A stretch of 64,000 bases of DNA from Paraburkholderia sp. D15 (lineage in GTDB: Bacteria > Pseudomonadota > Gammaproteobacteria > Burkholderiales > Burkholderiaceae): the NCBI RefSeq assembly GCF_029910215.1, contig NZ_CP110396.1, forward strand, positions 1,550,001-1,614,000, given 5' to 3'. Shown one piece after another: positions 17,315 through 26,562 of this stretch (its first letter is position 1; the number at the start of each line of letters is the position of its first letter). The notes below the pieces were generated by a model. It was not told the origin of the DNA and did not search any database. It saw only the letters and a program-made list of their open reading frames with translations. Both the position numbers and the translations under genes were made by a program.

Positions 17315-18163
17315 TCACTCCGCCGCGTAAGTCTTCTGCGTCTGCTCGCCAAGCCCTTCGATACCCAGGCGCATCGTCTGTCCCGGCTTCAGGAACACCG
17401 GATTCGGCTTCACACCCATGCCGACGCCCGGCGGCGTGCCCGTCGAGATCACATCGCCCGGTTGCAGGCTCATGCACTGCGATACATACGACACCAGCTT
17501 GGCGACGCCGAACACCATCGTCTTCGTGCTGCCGTTCTGGTAGCGATGACCATCCACTTCGAGCCACAGGCTCAGGTTCTGCGGATCGGCGACTTCATCG
17601 CGCGTCACGACCCACGGACCGATCGGGCCGAAGGTGTCGAAGCCCTTGCCCTTGTCCCACGTGCCGCCGCGTTCGATCTGCCACTCGCGCTCCGACACGT
17701 CGTTGACCACGCAGTAACCGGCGACGTAGTCGAGCGCGTTGGCTTCGTCGACATACTTCGCCGGCTTGCCGATCACCACGCCGAGCTCCACTTCCCAGTC
17801 GGTCTTCTTCGAGCCGCGCGGAATTTCCACGTCGTCGTTCGGCCCGCAGATCGCGCTGGTCCACTTGTTGAAGATGACCGGTTCAGCCGGCACCGGCAGA
17901 TTCGATTCCGCCGCATGGTCCGCGTAATTCAGCCCGATGCAGATGAACTTGCCGATCTTGCCGACGCACGGCCCGATACGCGGATTGCCTTCCACCGCCG
18001 GCAACGACGCCGGGTCGAGCGCGCGCAGTTTGGCGAGCCCTTCGTCGGTCAGCGCCGCGCCGTCGATATCGCCGACCACGCCGGACAGATCGCGAAGCTT
18101 GCCTTGCGCGTCGAGCAGGCCCGGCTTTTCCTGGCCTTTCGGCCCATAACGAAGCAGTTTCAT
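17315..18163 (-). CDS. FAH-family hydrolase, probable 2,4-diketo-3-deoxy-L-fuconate hydrolase
   Basis: 282 aa. It has the fumarylacetoacetate hydrolase fold: GLNYADHAAES, then DWEVELGVVIG with the acidic metal ligands, FDTFGPIGPW, and ISTGTPPGVGMG near the C-terminus. In the oxidative L-fucose pathway this family cleaves 2,4-diketo-3-deoxy-L-fuconate to pyruvate and lactate; that role is inferred from the complete set of neighbouring enzymes. AGGAAAG precedes the ATG. It is the last gene of the minus-strand operon, 82 bp after the SDR gene, which would supply its substrate. Confidence 0.85.
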   Translation of the reverse strand: MKLLRYGPKGQEKPGLLDAQGKLRDLSGVVGDIDGAALTDEGLAKLRALDPASLPAVEGNPRIGPCVGKIGKFICIGLNYADHAAESNLPVPAEPVIFNKWTSAICGPNDDVEIPRGSKKTDWEVELGVVIGKPAKYVDEANALDYVAGYCVVNDVSEREWQIERGGTWDKGKGFDTFGPIGPWVVTRDEVADPQNLSLWLEVDGHRYQNGSTKTMVFGVAKLVSYVSQCMSLQPGDVISTGTPPGVGMGVKPNPVFLKPGQTMRLGIEGLGEQTQKTYAAE

Positions 18164-18245
18164 CGTTGCACTTTCCTATACGGTCAAGGGTGTTCGGTTT
18201 TTGCCTGGCAAGATACGCCGGCGCGTGGGGTTGCGTGGGGTGCCG

Positions 18246-18989
18246 TCAATTCGACCAGCCGCCGTCGATCACGTGCGCGTGGCCCGTGGTGAACGACGAT
18301 TCGTCGGACGCGAGATACAGCGCCAGCGCGGCGATTTCCTCCGGCTTGCCGATGCGGCCCATCGGCTGACGCGCGACGAATGCGGCCTGCACGGCATCGA
18401 GCGTCGCGCCTTGCGCCTGAGCCTGCGCGACGATCCGCTGTTCGAGCGACGGCGAAGCCACCGTGCCCGGGCAGATCGCGTTACAGCGTACACCACGCGT
18501 AATGAAATCGGCCGCGACGGCCTTGGTCAGTCCGATCACGGCCGCCTTCGACGCGCTGTACGCCAGCCGGTTCGGCACGCCCTTCACGCTCGACGCCGCC
18601 GACGACATGTTGATGATCGACCCGCCGCCGTTTTCCAGCATGGCTGGCAGGAACGCGCGGATCATCCGGTACATCGCCTTCGCATTGAGGTCGAAGGCGA
18701 AATCCCAGTCCGCCTCGCTGCATTCGAGGATGTTGCCGGCGTGCACGAAGCCCGCGCAGTTGAACAGCACGTCGATCGCGCCGAGTTCGGCGGCCAGCGC
18801 GGCGATCGCGGCACCGTCGAGCACGTCGAGCTTGCGCGCCTCGACCGGCTTGCCGGCGAGCCCGTCGATGCGGATATCCGTGGCGATCACGCGGGCGCCT
18901 TCGCTCGCGAACAGCTCGGCGGTGGCGAGGCCGATGCCTTGTCCCGCCGCGGTGATCAGGGCCGTCTTGCCAGCCAGTCTTTGTGTCAT
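18246..18989 (-). CDS. SDR dehydrogenase, probable 2-keto-3-deoxy-L-fuconate 4-dehydrogenase
   Basis: 247 aa, a classical short-chain dehydrogenase. It shows the NAD-binding TAAGQGIGLATA at residues ~13-24, the NAG-type motif FNCAGFVHAG, the catalytic Ser in NMSSAASS, and Tyr-Lys in YSASKAAV. Asp at the end of beta-2 (ATDIR) indicates NAD rather than NADP. Between a sugar-acid dehydratase and an FAH hydrolase, the fitting step is oxidation of 2-keto-3-deoxy-L-fuconate at C4. GGAG lies 6 bases before the ATG. A repeat array fills the gap between it and the lactonase gene. Confidence 0.85.
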   Translation of the reverse strand: MTQRLAGKTALITAAGQGIGLATAELFASEGARVIATDIRIDGLAGKPVEARKLDVLDGAAIAALAAELGAIDVLFNCAGFVHAGNILECSEADWDFAFDLNAKAMYRMIRAFLPAMLENGGGSIINMSSAASSVKGVPNRLAYSASKAAVIGLTKAVAADFITRGVRCNAICPGTVASPSLEQRIVAQAQAQGATLDAVQAAFVARQPMGRIGKPEEIAALALYLASDESSFTTGHAHVIDGGWSN

Positions 18990-19015
18990 CTACGACTCCG
19001 GTTGAATGGGCTTGG

Positions 19016-19110
19016 GTTCGTTTGCTGCGAGTTCGTGTGCTGCGAGTTCGTTTGCTGCGCGCCGGCGTGTCGGCGCACCGACAGCACCGATGGCACCGAC
19101 AGCACCGACG
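19016..19110. repeat. Two short tandem repeats in the SDR-lactonase gap
   Basis: Three units of a 15-mer (GTTCGTTTGCTGCGA, one internal difference per unit) occupy 19016-19060. Four units of a 9-mer (GCACCGACA type) occupy 19075-19110, ending just 6 bp short of the lactonase stop codon. Together they fill most of the 127-bp gap. Confidence 0.85.
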
Positions 19111-19116
19111 CGCCGT

Positions 19117-19947
19117 TCAAAGCCTGTAAAACGTGGCGGCATTGCCGCCGAAAACCGCCTCCTGCTCGCTCTCGCTCAACGATGCGAGCAACGTCGTCGC
19201 CACCGAATGCCACAGCAGATAGTCGCCGTTCAGATCGAGCACCGGCCAGTCGCTGCCCCACATCAGGCGCGCGGGACCGAACGTCTTCAGCAGATGCTCG
19301 ACGTACGGCCGCAACGTGTCTTCGGTCCAGCTCAACGACGCCTCGGTGACGAGCCCCGACAACTTGCAATGCACATTCGGCAACGCCGCCAGCCGCGTGA
19401 TCGCGTCGGCCCAGCCCGCGAACGAGCCGCGACCGTAGCGGATCGGCGGCTTCGCGCCATGATCGACGACGATGCGCAGCGCCGGAAAGCGCGTCGCGAA
19501 GGTCTCGAAATGCTCGGCATGGCGCGCGTAAATCAGCGCGTCGAAGCTCAGGTCGTGCGCGATCAGCATCTCGATCGCGGGCGCGAGATCGGGATTCGCG
19601 ATCCACGTGTCGTCCGGTAAATCCTGCAACATCGGCCGCACGCCCTTGAACTTGGGTTCGTGCGCGAGCGCTTCGATCAGCGCCGGCGCCGTGGGTAACA
19701 GCAGCGGCACCCAGCCGACCACCCCCGCGATCGATGCCTCATGCCGCGCGATGTCCAGCAGGTAACGCGTCTCGTCGAGCGTCGGCGCCGCCTGCACCAC
19801 CACCGTTCGTTCGATGCCCGCCCGTTCGCGCAGCGGTTTCAGATCCGCCGGGCCGAACGGCCGATAGAGCAATGTCAATTCCGGCGTCAGCCACTCGTAG
19901 TCGCCGCGAGCGGGGTCCCAATAGTGCTGGTGGGCATCGATAGGCAT
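19117..19947 (-). CDS. Amidohydrolase (COG3618), probable L-fuconolactonase
   Basis: 276 aa TIM-barrel amidohydrolase. It opens with the metal-binding DAHQHYW at residues 4-10, and further ligands and catalytic residues lie in VVDHGAKPPI and LMWGSDWPVL. COG3618 members in Burkholderia clusters of this make-up have been shown to hydrolyse L-fucono-1,5-lactone, and the neighbours fit. The start at 19947 (MPIDAHQHYW) is chosen because the fold begins there. It lies 7 bp after the aldo/keto reductase stop, which would make its lactone substrate. Confidence 0.88.
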   Translation of the reverse strand: MPIDAHQHYWDPARGDYEWLTPELTLLYRPFGPADLKPLRERAGIERTVVVQAAPTLDETRYLLDIARHEASIAGVVGWVPLLLPTAPALIEALAHEPKFKGVRPMLQDLPDDTWIANPDLAPAIEMLIAHDLSFDALIYARHAEHFETFATRFPALRIVVDHGAKPPIRYGRGSFAGWADAITRLAALPNVHCKLSGLVTEASLSWTEDTLRPYVEHLLKTFGPARLMWGSDWPVLDLNGDYLLWHSVATTLLASLSESEQEAVFGGNAATFYRL

Positions 19948-19954
19948 CGTCAGG

Positions 19955-20995
19955 TCAGTCCTCTGGCGCGGGCGCGCGGCGGTCGAGCAAGCCTTGCTCG
20001 CGCAACGCGGACCACAGCGCGGCGGGGATCGGCTGCTCGAACGACGCGACGTTCTCGCGCAATTCGTCGACACTGCGCGCGCCGGTCAACACGGTGGCGA
20101 CCGCCGGGTGCGCATACGGAAACTGCAAGGCAGCGGCAGCAAGCGGCACGCCATGCTCGCGGCACACTGCTTCCAGCCGCGCGACGCGCTCGATCACTTC
20201 GCGCGGCGCGGTGCCGTAATTGAATTTCAGATCGCCCTCGACACCGCGCGCCAGAATGCCGGAATTGAACGCGCCGCCTAACAGGATGCTGACGCCGCGT
20301 GCTTCGCAGGCGGGCAGCAGGTCGTCGAGCGTGGTCTGTTCGAGGAGCGTATAACGGCCCGCGAGCAACGCGCAATCGATATCGAATTCGGCCATCGCAT
20401 CGAGAATGACCGCGCCTTCGTTGACGCCGAGTCCCACCGCCTTGATCGCGCCCGACGAGCGCAGCGCATCCAGCGCGCGGAAGCCGCCGCCTTCGGTCAA
20501 TTGCCGCCAATAGTGCGGATGCTGGTCGCCGTGTGTGACACGGCCGATGTCGTGCACCAGCAGCATGTCGATATCGACGATGCCCAGGCGCTGCTGGCTG
20601 TCCTCGAACGAACGCAGAATGCCGTCGTGCGTGTAGTCGTAGATCGCTTCGAACGGCAGCGGGTTCTGCCAGCCTTCCTTGTCGTCGAACGGCGAGGTGC
20701 GCGGCACGAAGCGGCGCCCCACCTTGGTGGACAACACGTAATCGCCGCGTGGATAGTGGCGCAGCGCATGACCCAGCCGATGCTCGGCCTTCGTGTTGCC
20801 ATAGTGCGGTGCGGTATCGAAGTAGCGCACGCCCGCGTCCCACGCGGCGGCGATGGTGGCATGCGCCTCTTCGTCGGAGAGATCGCGGTAGAGGCCGCCG
20901 AGCGGCGCCGTGCCGAGTCCCAACCCGCCCACCTGCAGCGCGCCGCGACCGACGCGGCGACGCTGCGCGAGCTTCGAACCGATCGATGTGGTCAT
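19955..20995 (-). CDS. Aldo/keto reductase, probable L-fucose (D-threo-aldose) 1-dehydrogenase
   Basis: 346 aa. The AKR barrel shows GLGTAPLGGL, VRYFDTAPHYG (catalytic Asp-Tyr), LSTKVGRRF (Lys) and DMLLVHDIG (His position). It resembles the D-threo-aldose 1-dehydrogenase group, which oxidises L-fucose and similar sugars to the lactone with NAD+. Immediate coupling to the lactonase gene (7-bp gap) supports this first step. AGGAGACGCG precedes the ATG at 20995. A tandem repeat array separates it from the dehydratase gene. Confidence 0.87.
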   Translation of the reverse strand: MTTSIGSKLAQRRRVGRGALQVGGLGLGTAPLGGLYRDLSDEEAHATIAAAWDAGVRYFDTAPHYGNTKAEHRLGHALRHYPRGDYVLSTKVGRRFVPRTSPFDDKEGWQNPLPFEAIYDYTHDGILRSFEDSQQRLGIVDIDMLLVHDIGRVTHGDQHPHYWRQLTEGGGFRALDALRSSGAIKAVGLGVNEGAVILDAMAEFDIDCALLAGRYTLLEQTTLDDLLPACEARGVSILLGGAFNSGILARGVEGDLKFNYGTAPREVIERVARLEAVCREHGVPLAAAALQFPYAHPAVATVLTGARSVDELRENVASFEQPIPAALWSALREQGLLDRRAPAPED

Positions 20996-21085
20996 GGAAC
21001 GCGTCTCCTGTTTCTTGACTTTTTAACATGCGCGGACGAGATGTGCCCGCGAGCTGACATTCGCTCGATGACGCAAGCGCTTTTG

Positions 21086-21149
21086 GCTGAATCGCTGAAT
21101 CGCTGAATCGCTTCGGCGCTTCGGCGCTTCGGCGCTTCGGTGCTTCGGC
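21086..21149. repeat. Eight-unit 8-bp tandem repeat in the dehydratase-reductase gap
   Basis: Three units of GCTGAATC (21086-21109) run without a break into five units of GCTTCGGC (21110-21149, one with a final T). It lies inside the sugar operon between the dehydratase stop (21169) and the reductase start (20995). The change of unit sequence at a constant period suggests expansion by slippage from a mutated unit. Confidence 0.88.
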
Positions 21150-21168
21150 GCAATGGCGCGTTGGTGAA

Positions 21169-22479
21169 TTAACGCGCTTCCACCGCGACGACCCGCCGCG
21201 CCGGCGCCACGTTCGACGGCAGACAGGCCGGCCCGACCGGTTCGAAGGTCTTGTAGGTCAGGATAAATTCCTGGTGCCCGAGCGTTTCCGACTTAGACGC
21301 CGCGCCGTTCGACACCGCCACCGTGTGCTCGAACACTTCGCGGCCCACTTCGTCGAGCGTGCCGCGTCCTTCGAGAATCCGGCCCGCGTCGATGTCCATG
21401 TCGCCGGACAGATTGCGATACGTCGCCGGATTCGCGCACACCTTGATGACCGGCGAGATCGCCGAGCCGACCACCGAGCCGCGGCCGGTGGTGAACAGAA
21501 TCACGTGCGCACCGCACGCGATCAGCTCGCCGATCTCCGCGTTATCGCTGATGTTCGGGAAGCCGAAGCGCGGTTCGCCGTCCGGCACCACGTCGAGCAG
21601 ATAGAGGCCGCCGGTCGGCGGAATATCGCCGGGTTTGACGATGCCGACGATCGGCGACGCACCGCTTTTCGCGTAAGCCCCAAGCGACTTTTCTTCCTGC
21701 GTGGTGAGGCCGCCGTCCGCATTGCCGACCGCGAAGCTGCCGTGGCCGAGAATCGAGTAATAACGCGCGGCCTTCTCGACGCACGCGACGATTTCATCGC
21801 CGAGTTCCGGCCGTGCCGCGCGCGTCTTCATATGAAACTCGCAGCCCACCAGTTCGCCGGTTTCCTCGAACAGACAGGTCGCGCCCGCCTCGATCAGATG
21901 ATCGAACGCGCGGCCCACCGCCGGGTTGGCCGTGATGCCGCTGGTGCCGTCCGAGCCGCCGCAGATCGTACCGACGATCAACTCGCTCAGCGCCATCGGC
22001 ACCTTGCGTTGCGCGGCCAGCTCACCGCGCACGCCGCGAATCCAGTCGACGCCGTATTGAATCGTGCTGCGCGTGCCGCCTTTCTCCTGGATGGTCAGCA
22101 CTTCGACGGGACGGCCGCTCGCGCGCACCGCGTCGACGAGATAGTGCTTGTTCATGCTCTCGCAGCCGAGCGACACGAACAGCACCGCGCCCACGTTCGG
22201 ATGCGTGGCCAGCCGTTCGAGCATGGTCTCCGCGTAGCCGTTCGGATAGCAGCCGGGAAAACCGATCAGATGCACCGGCGGTTCGCGCTCGGCGGACGGA
22301 TCGTCGAACGCGTCGAGCGGCTCGCGAAACTGCGCGACGATCTCGCGCGCCACGTGATGCGCGCATTCGACCAGATACGCGACCGCGACCACGTTGCGGA
22401 TGCCCTTGCGGCCGTCGTTGCGCAGATAGCCTTGCAGCATCGGCGGCGCGCCGGCAGTTGCTACGGATGTGTCAGTCAT
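21169..22479 (-). CDS. UxaA-family sugar-acid dehydratase, large subunit (probable L-fuconate dehydratase)
   Basis: 436 aa, equivalent to the C-terminal (large) domain of altronate/galactarate dehydratase. Visible are GYLRNDGRKGIRNVVAVAYLV, GFPGCYPNG and GTICGGSDGTSGITANPAVG, with conserved Cys residues likely binding a metal, and TTGRGSVVG near the end. It should remove water from a sugar acid to give a 2-keto-3-deoxy acid, here most likely L-fuconate. The start at 22479 (MTDTSVATAG) is preferred to 22527, which would overlap the preceding gene. The small SAF subunit is encoded 44 bp upstream, so the enzyme is split into two chains. Confidence 0.87.
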   Translation of the reverse strand: MTDTSVATAGAPPMLQGYLRNDGRKGIRNVVAVAYLVECAHHVAREIVAQFREPLDAFDDPSAEREPPVHLIGFPGCYPNGYAETMLERLATHPNVGAVLFVSLGCESMNKHYLVDAVRASGRPVEVLTIQEKGGTRSTIQYGVDWIRGVRGELAAQRKVPMALSELIVGTICGGSDGTSGITANPAVGRAFDHLIEAGATCLFEETGELVGCEFHMKTRAARPELGDEIVACVEKAARYYSILGHGSFAVGNADGGLTTQEEKSLGAYAKSGASPIVGIVKPGDIPPTGGLYLLDVVPDGEPRFGFPNISDNAEIGELIACGAHVILFTTGRGSVVGSAISPVIKVCANPATYRNLSGDMDIDAGRILEGRGTLDEVGREVFEHTVAVSNGAASKSETLGHQEFILTYKTFEPVGPACLPSNVAPARRVVAVEAR

Positions 22480-22523
22480 GATCGTTCCAGCGCGGCGCGA
22501 GGCCGCGTCGTTGTACGCGTCAA

Positions 22524-22853
22524 TCAAGGGTGCGGGACGAACTCGTGACCCGCGTCGTGCGTGTAGGTCGGCAGGTAATCGCTCGCGAGGTTGTGCGTGT
22601 GCAGATGCGCGCCGCGCGCCACGCTCTCCGTCACGTGGCCGATCACCGCGCCGTAGCGCAAGACCTTGTCGTCTTTCGCGAGCGGCTGGCGTGCGACCTT
22701 GTGGCCGAGTTCGATGGTTCTGGCGAGCGTCACGCGCTCGCCTTCTATCTCGACCGGGGTACCCGCTTCGAGACGCGCCGCCGCGATCAGACAGTTGTCG
22801 GCGGGACTGAGCAGGATCAGGCGGGAATCGGTCGGCAGTGAGCGGCTGGTCAA
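22524..22853 (-). CDS. SAF-domain small subunit of UxaA-type dehydratase
   Basis: 109 aa SAF domain: LLSPADNCLIAAARLEAG, then LGHKVARQPLAKDDKVLRYG, IGHVTESVARGAHLHTHNL. It corresponds to the N-terminal domain of altronate dehydratase (UxaA) and partners the large chain encoded next. The start is TTG at 22853, supported by GGAGAA 6-7 bases upstream; no ATG fits. Position after the transporter genes and before the large subunit marks it as part of the same operon. Confidence 0.87.
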   Translation of the reverse strand: MTSRSLPTDSRLILLSPADNCLIAAARLEAGTPVEIEGERVTLARTIELGHKVARQPLAKDDKVLRYGAVIGHVTESVARGAHLHTHNLASDYLPTYTHDAGHEFVPHP

Positions 22854-22878
22854 ATGAGTTCTCCGTTGTTCGCGTGCA

Positions 22879-23937
22879 TCAGTTCTGCCCTTCGCCGCTC
22901 GCGAGGCGCGCCACCATCAGCGAGCCGAGAATGATCGCGCCGTAGATCGCCTGAATCCAGAACGACGGCACCTGCGCGAGCGTCAGCAGGTTCTGCACGA
23001 CGCCGAGCAGCAGCACGCCGGTCAGCGCGCCGAACATCGTGCCCTTGCCGCCGTCGAGCGAAATCCCGCCGATCACCGCCGCCGCGAACACCGTGAAGAT
23101 CATGCCGTTGCCCTGGTTCGCGTTGATCGCGCCGACATAGCCGGTCACGATCAGTCCGCCCACCGAGGCAAGCATGCTGCCGAGCACGAATACGCCCCAC
23201 GTGATGCGCTCAACGCGAATCCCCGCTGCGCGCGCCGCTTCCGGATTGCCGCCGATCGCGTACAACGCGCGGCCCAGACGGTGATAGCGCAACACGAAGG
23301 CGGCGATCGCGAACGCCGCCGCCGCGAGCCACACCGACAGCGGCAGACCAAGCACGATCGTGGTGGCGAGCGAGAAGAACGAAGGCGGCATGTCGAACAG
23401 CGTGCCGCCCTTGGTCGCGCCGACCAGCATGCCGCGCAGCACGATCAGCATCGCCAGCGTGACGATGAACGCATTCAGCCGCAAGCGCACGACAAGAAAG
23501 CCGTTGATCGCGCCAATCACCGCGCCCACCGCGACGATCGCGAGCAGGCCGACCGCGGCGGGCCATTGCGTGCCGAAGCCCGCCGACGCCGCCGGCATCA
23601 CCAGCATCGCGCCGACCGCGGGCGCGATACCCACGGTCGATTCGAGCGACAGGTCGAACTTGCCGGTCAGCACGATCAGCGATTCCGCGAGCACCACCAG
23701 GGCAAGCGCCGCCGACGCGCCGAGCACGCTGATCAGATTCGCGCGCGTCAGAAAACTGGGGCTGACGAACGCGCCGATCACCAGCAGCAAGGCGAGCGCG
23801 GGCAGCAAGGCCAGCTCGCGCAGCCGCGCCAGTTCCGAGCGCGCGCGTTTGCCGCGCGTCGCGGCCACGGCGGGCGCCTGGGTTTGTCCCTGCGCTTGCG
23901 CGGCCCCGAAGGCGGGGCTGGGCACACTATTCTTCAT
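22879..23937 (-). CDS. ABC sugar transporter, CUT2-type permease (RbsC-like)
   Basis: 352 aa, 8-10 hydrophobic segments of the BPD_transp_2/RbsC family. It has a typical IGGNPEAARAAGIRV loop, which contacts the ATPase, and AAAVIGGISLDGGKGTMFGA. It forms the membrane channel for sugar uptake. The ATG at 23937 is chosen because AAGGAG lies 9 bases upstream; the ATG at 23955 lies within the preceding gene. The gene overlaps the ATPase gene by 11 bp, indicating translational coupling. Confidence 0.93.
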   Translation of the reverse strand: MKNSVPSPAFGAAQAQGQTQAPAVAATRGKRARSELARLRELALLPALALLLVIGAFVSPSFLTRANLISVLGASAALALVVLAESLIVLTGKFDLSLESTVGIAPAVGAMLVMPAASAGFGTQWPAAVGLLAIVAVGAVIGAINGFLVVRLRLNAFIVTLAMLIVLRGMLVGATKGGTLFDMPPSFFSLATTIVLGLPLSVWLAAAAFAIAAFVLRYHRLGRALYAIGGNPEAARAAGIRVERITWGVFVLGSMLASVGGLIVTGYVGAINANQGNGMIFTVFAAAVIGGISLDGGKGTMFGALTGVLLLGVVQNLLTLAQVPSFWIQAIYGAIILGSLMVARLASGEGQN

Positions 23938-25480
23938 GGAGACTGACTCCTTCAACGGATGCGATCAGGTCGTGGTCCTGCCAACCCGCGGGAAATTCGG
24001 CCGCGACGCGGCCACGGAACATGACCAGCACACGGTCACAGGTACGCAGATCGTCGAGTTCGCCGGACACGACCAGCACGGCCTTGCCCTCCTCGCGCAC
24101 GCGATCCACGACGGAGAGCAAGGCTTCCTTCGATTTCACGTCGACGCCCGCGGTCGGATCGATCAGCACGAGCACGTCTGGATCGGTCGCGAGCGCGCGC
24201 GCCATCACCACCTTCTGCTGATTGCCGCCCGACAGTCCCGACACGATATGTTCCGGGCCTTGCGCGACGATCCCGAGCGCGTCGATCATCTTCTGGCCGA
24301 ACGCGTTCTTCTTCGCGGGCGGCGCGATGCCGAATTTGCCGAGCAGGCGCGCGATCGTCATCGACGCGTTTTCCGCGACCGATTGCGTGAGCACCAGCCC
24401 TTCGTGATGCCGATCCTTCGGCACGCAACCGACGCCATGCGCGAGCGCGGCCGGCACGTCGCCGGGCGGCAGCGTCTTGCCGTCGACACGGATCGCGCCG
24501 CGTTTCGCCGCGCGCAAACCGGCGATCGCCTCGGCCACGCTCGTGCGGCCGCTGCTCGTCGCGCCGGTCAACCCGACCACTTCGCCGCGCTTGACGGCAA
24601 ACGACACGCCTTCGTAATCGGCGCCCGCGAGCCCGTCGACTTCCAGCGCGACCGGCGTGCCGGCCGGCAACGCGTCGCGCGCGGCCGCGTCGGCGACGGC
24701 GAGACCGCCGCGTTCGCCGGTCATCGCCTCGATCAACTGCTCGCGCGGCAACGCGGACACCGGTGCGCTGACGATATGCCGCGCGTCGCGCAGCACCGTC
24801 ACCGCCTGACAGATCTCGTACACCTCCTGAAGATGGTGCGAGATGAACAGGAACGTCACGCCTTCGCGCTGCAATTCGGCGATGCGTTTAAACAATCGCT
24901 TGATCTCGTCGCCGTCGAGTTGCGCGGTCGGTTCGTCGAGAATGATGAAGCGCGCGCCATAGGACAACGCGCGCGCGATCTCCACCAGTTGCCGCGCCTC
25001 CACGCTCAGATCGCCGGCGCGGGCATCTTCGCGCACGTCGATCTTCCAGTGATCGAGCAACGCGCGTGCGTCGCGGCGCATGGCCTGCCAATCGATCACG
25101 CCGCCACGCGACGGCTGCCGGTTGATGAACAGATTTTCCGCGACGCTCAGATCGCGGATGATCGTCGAATGCTGATACACGCACGCGACGCGCTCGCGCC
25201 ACGCGTCGCGATCCGCGATCGACGGCGCGGGCGCGCCGCCGAAGCGCACCTCGCCGGCGTCGGGTTTGCGCAGGCCGGTGAGGATCGACACCAGCGTCGA
25301 TTTGCCGGCGCCGTTGCGTCCGACGAGCGCGTGCGATTCGCCGGGCAGCACGCGCATGCTGACGTCGTTCAGCGCGGCCGTGGAGCCGAAGCGCTTGGTG
25401 ACGCCCAGCGCTTCGACGACCGCAGAGGAGGACTGGCCGGGCGCAGCGCCCGGCAGGGAGGTCGCACTGAACTCGCTCAT
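23927..25480 (-). CDS. ABC sugar transporter, CUT2-type ATPase with two nucleotide-binding domains
   Basis: 517 aa, the usual length of RbsA/MglA/XylG-type ATPases. The first domain has Walker A GRNGAGKSTL, a signature LSVEARQ and FIILDEPTAQLD; the second has GATSSGRTSV, LSGGNQQKV and LVLIDPTAGVDVKS. The degenerate second Walker A is normal for the family. The start at 25480 (MSEFSATSLPG) has GGAGG 5 bases ahead. An alternative ATG at 25516 overlaps the preceding stop as ATGA and would add 12 residues. It energises uptake with the adjoining permease and binding protein. Confidence 0.93.
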   Translation of the reverse strand: MSEFSATSLPGAAPGQSSSAVVEALGVTKRFGSTAALNDVSMRVLPGESHALVGRNGAGKSTLVSILTGLRKPDAGEVRFGGAPAPSIADRDAWRERVACVYQHSTIIRDLSVAENLFINRQPSRGGVIDWQAMRRDARALLDHWKIDVREDARAGDLSVEARQLVEIARALSYGARFIILDEPTAQLDGDEIKRLFKRIAELQREGVTFLFISHHLQEVYEICQAVTVLRDARHIVSAPVSALPREQLIEAMTGERGGLAVADAAARDALPAGTPVALEVDGLAGADYEGVSFAVKRGEVVGLTGATSSGRTSVAEAIAGLRAAKRGAIRVDGKTLPPGDVPAALAHGVGCVPKDRHHEGLVLTQSVAENASMTIARLLGKFGIAPPAKKNAFGQKMIDALGIVAQGPEHIVSGLSGGNQQKVVMARALATDPDVLVLIDPTAGVDVKSKEALLSVVDRVREEGKAVLVVSGELDDLRTCDRVLVMFRGRVAAEFPAGWQDHDLIASVEGVSLHEE

Positions 25481-25512
25481 CGGTCCTCCCGTCGGTCCGC
25501 TCGTTTGCCCGC

Positions 25513-26562
25513 TCATTTGACGGTATTGCCCCACAAGGCCTTGTCGTCCACATTCGCCTTCGTCACGAGCGGCGCGGGCAACTGATCTTCCAGCACGCCC
25601 GGCGACAACTGGATGATGTTGCTGCCGTGATCGGTCGGGCCCGGCTTGAAGGTCTGCCCCGCCAACGCCGCCTTGATATAGAACAGGCCGTATTTCGCGT
25701 ACGAATCGGCGGGCTGCGAAACGGTTGCGTCGATGTCGCCGCGGCGAATCGCATCGAATTCCTGCGGAATGCCGTCGTTGCTGACGATCACGACGTGTTT
25801 CGGATCGCCCGCCGGAAACAGCATCTGCTTGCGGCGCAAGGTCTGCAGCGTCGGCGACAGATACACGCCGCCGGCCTGCATGTAGATGCCCTTCACGTCC
25901 GGGTTCGCGGTCAGCAGACTGTCGAGCGCGGTGGCCGCCACGTCGCCCTTCCACGCCGCCGGAATCTCCAGCACGGTAATGCCCGGATAAGCCTTCATGC
26001 ACGAGCGGAACGCTTCCGAGCGGTCACGTCCGTTCACCGATGCCAGGTCGCCCATGATCTGCACGACCTTGCCCGACTTCACGTGATCGCCGATGTACTT
26101 GCACGCCTTCTCGCCGTACGCGCGGTTGTCGGCGCGCACCACCATCGCGACCTTGCCTTGAGTCGGCGCGACGTCCACGGCCACCACCGGCACGTTCTTC
26201 GCGGCGGCGGCATCGAGCGCGCGGCTGATCGCCGCCGAATCCAGCGGACCGACCACGATGCCTTTCGCGCCGAGGTTCAGCAGGTTGTTCATATCGGTGA
26301 TCTGCTGCGCGGGATCGCCGTTCGAATTGACCGGCGCGAGGATGTCGAGACCCGAATCCTTCGCGTATTTGGGCAGGTAGTTGTTGTACGACTGCCAGAA
26401 CGGCGAGGTCAGCAGCGGCAGATCGAGGCCGATCTTGCCGGCGTCCGCCGCCTGTGCGACGCCGGCTGCGCCGGGACCGGCCATGCACGCGGCGGCGGCC
26501 AGGGTGAAGAGCGAACTGCGGAACCAACGGCGAGCCGTGTACGGCCCTTTCTCGAACGACAT
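25513..26562 (-). CDS. ABC sugar transporter, periplasmic sugar-binding protein
   Basis: 349 aa. The signal peptide (SSLFTLAAAACMAGPGAAGVAQA, cleavage near residue 38) is followed by a Peripla_BP_4 fold: IGLDLPLLTSPFWQSYNNYL, GAKGIVVGPLDS, NVPVVAVDVAP, VVIVSNDGIPQEFDAI. It captures the sugar for the CUT2 transporter. AGGAGACAACC precedes the ATG. It is the first gene of the minus-strand operon, divergent from the IclR regulator. By context the ligand is L-fucose or a related sugar. Confidence 0.93.
   Translation of the reverse strand: MSFEKGPYTARRWFRSSLFTLAAAACMAGPGAAGVAQAADAGKIGLDLPLLTSPFWQSYNNYLPKYAKDSGLDILAPVNSNGDPAQQITDMNNLLNLGAKGIVVGPLDSAAISRALDAAAAKNVPVVAVDVAPTQGKVAMVVRADNRAYGEKACKYIGDHVKSGKVVQIMGDLASVNGRDRSEAFRSCMKAYPGITVLEIPAAWKGDVAATALDSLLTANPDVKGIYMQAGGVYLSPTLQTLRRKQMLFPAGDPKHVVIVSNDGIPQEFDAIRRGDIDATVSQPADSYAKYGLFYIKAALAGQTFKPGPTDHGSNIIQLSPGVLEDQLPAPLVTKANVDDKALWGNTVK

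Noticed and set aside
23360..25585. 741-codon plus-strand frame
   Set aside because: Antisense to the ABC permease and ATPase genes, His/Arg/Ala-rich, no recognisable domain.
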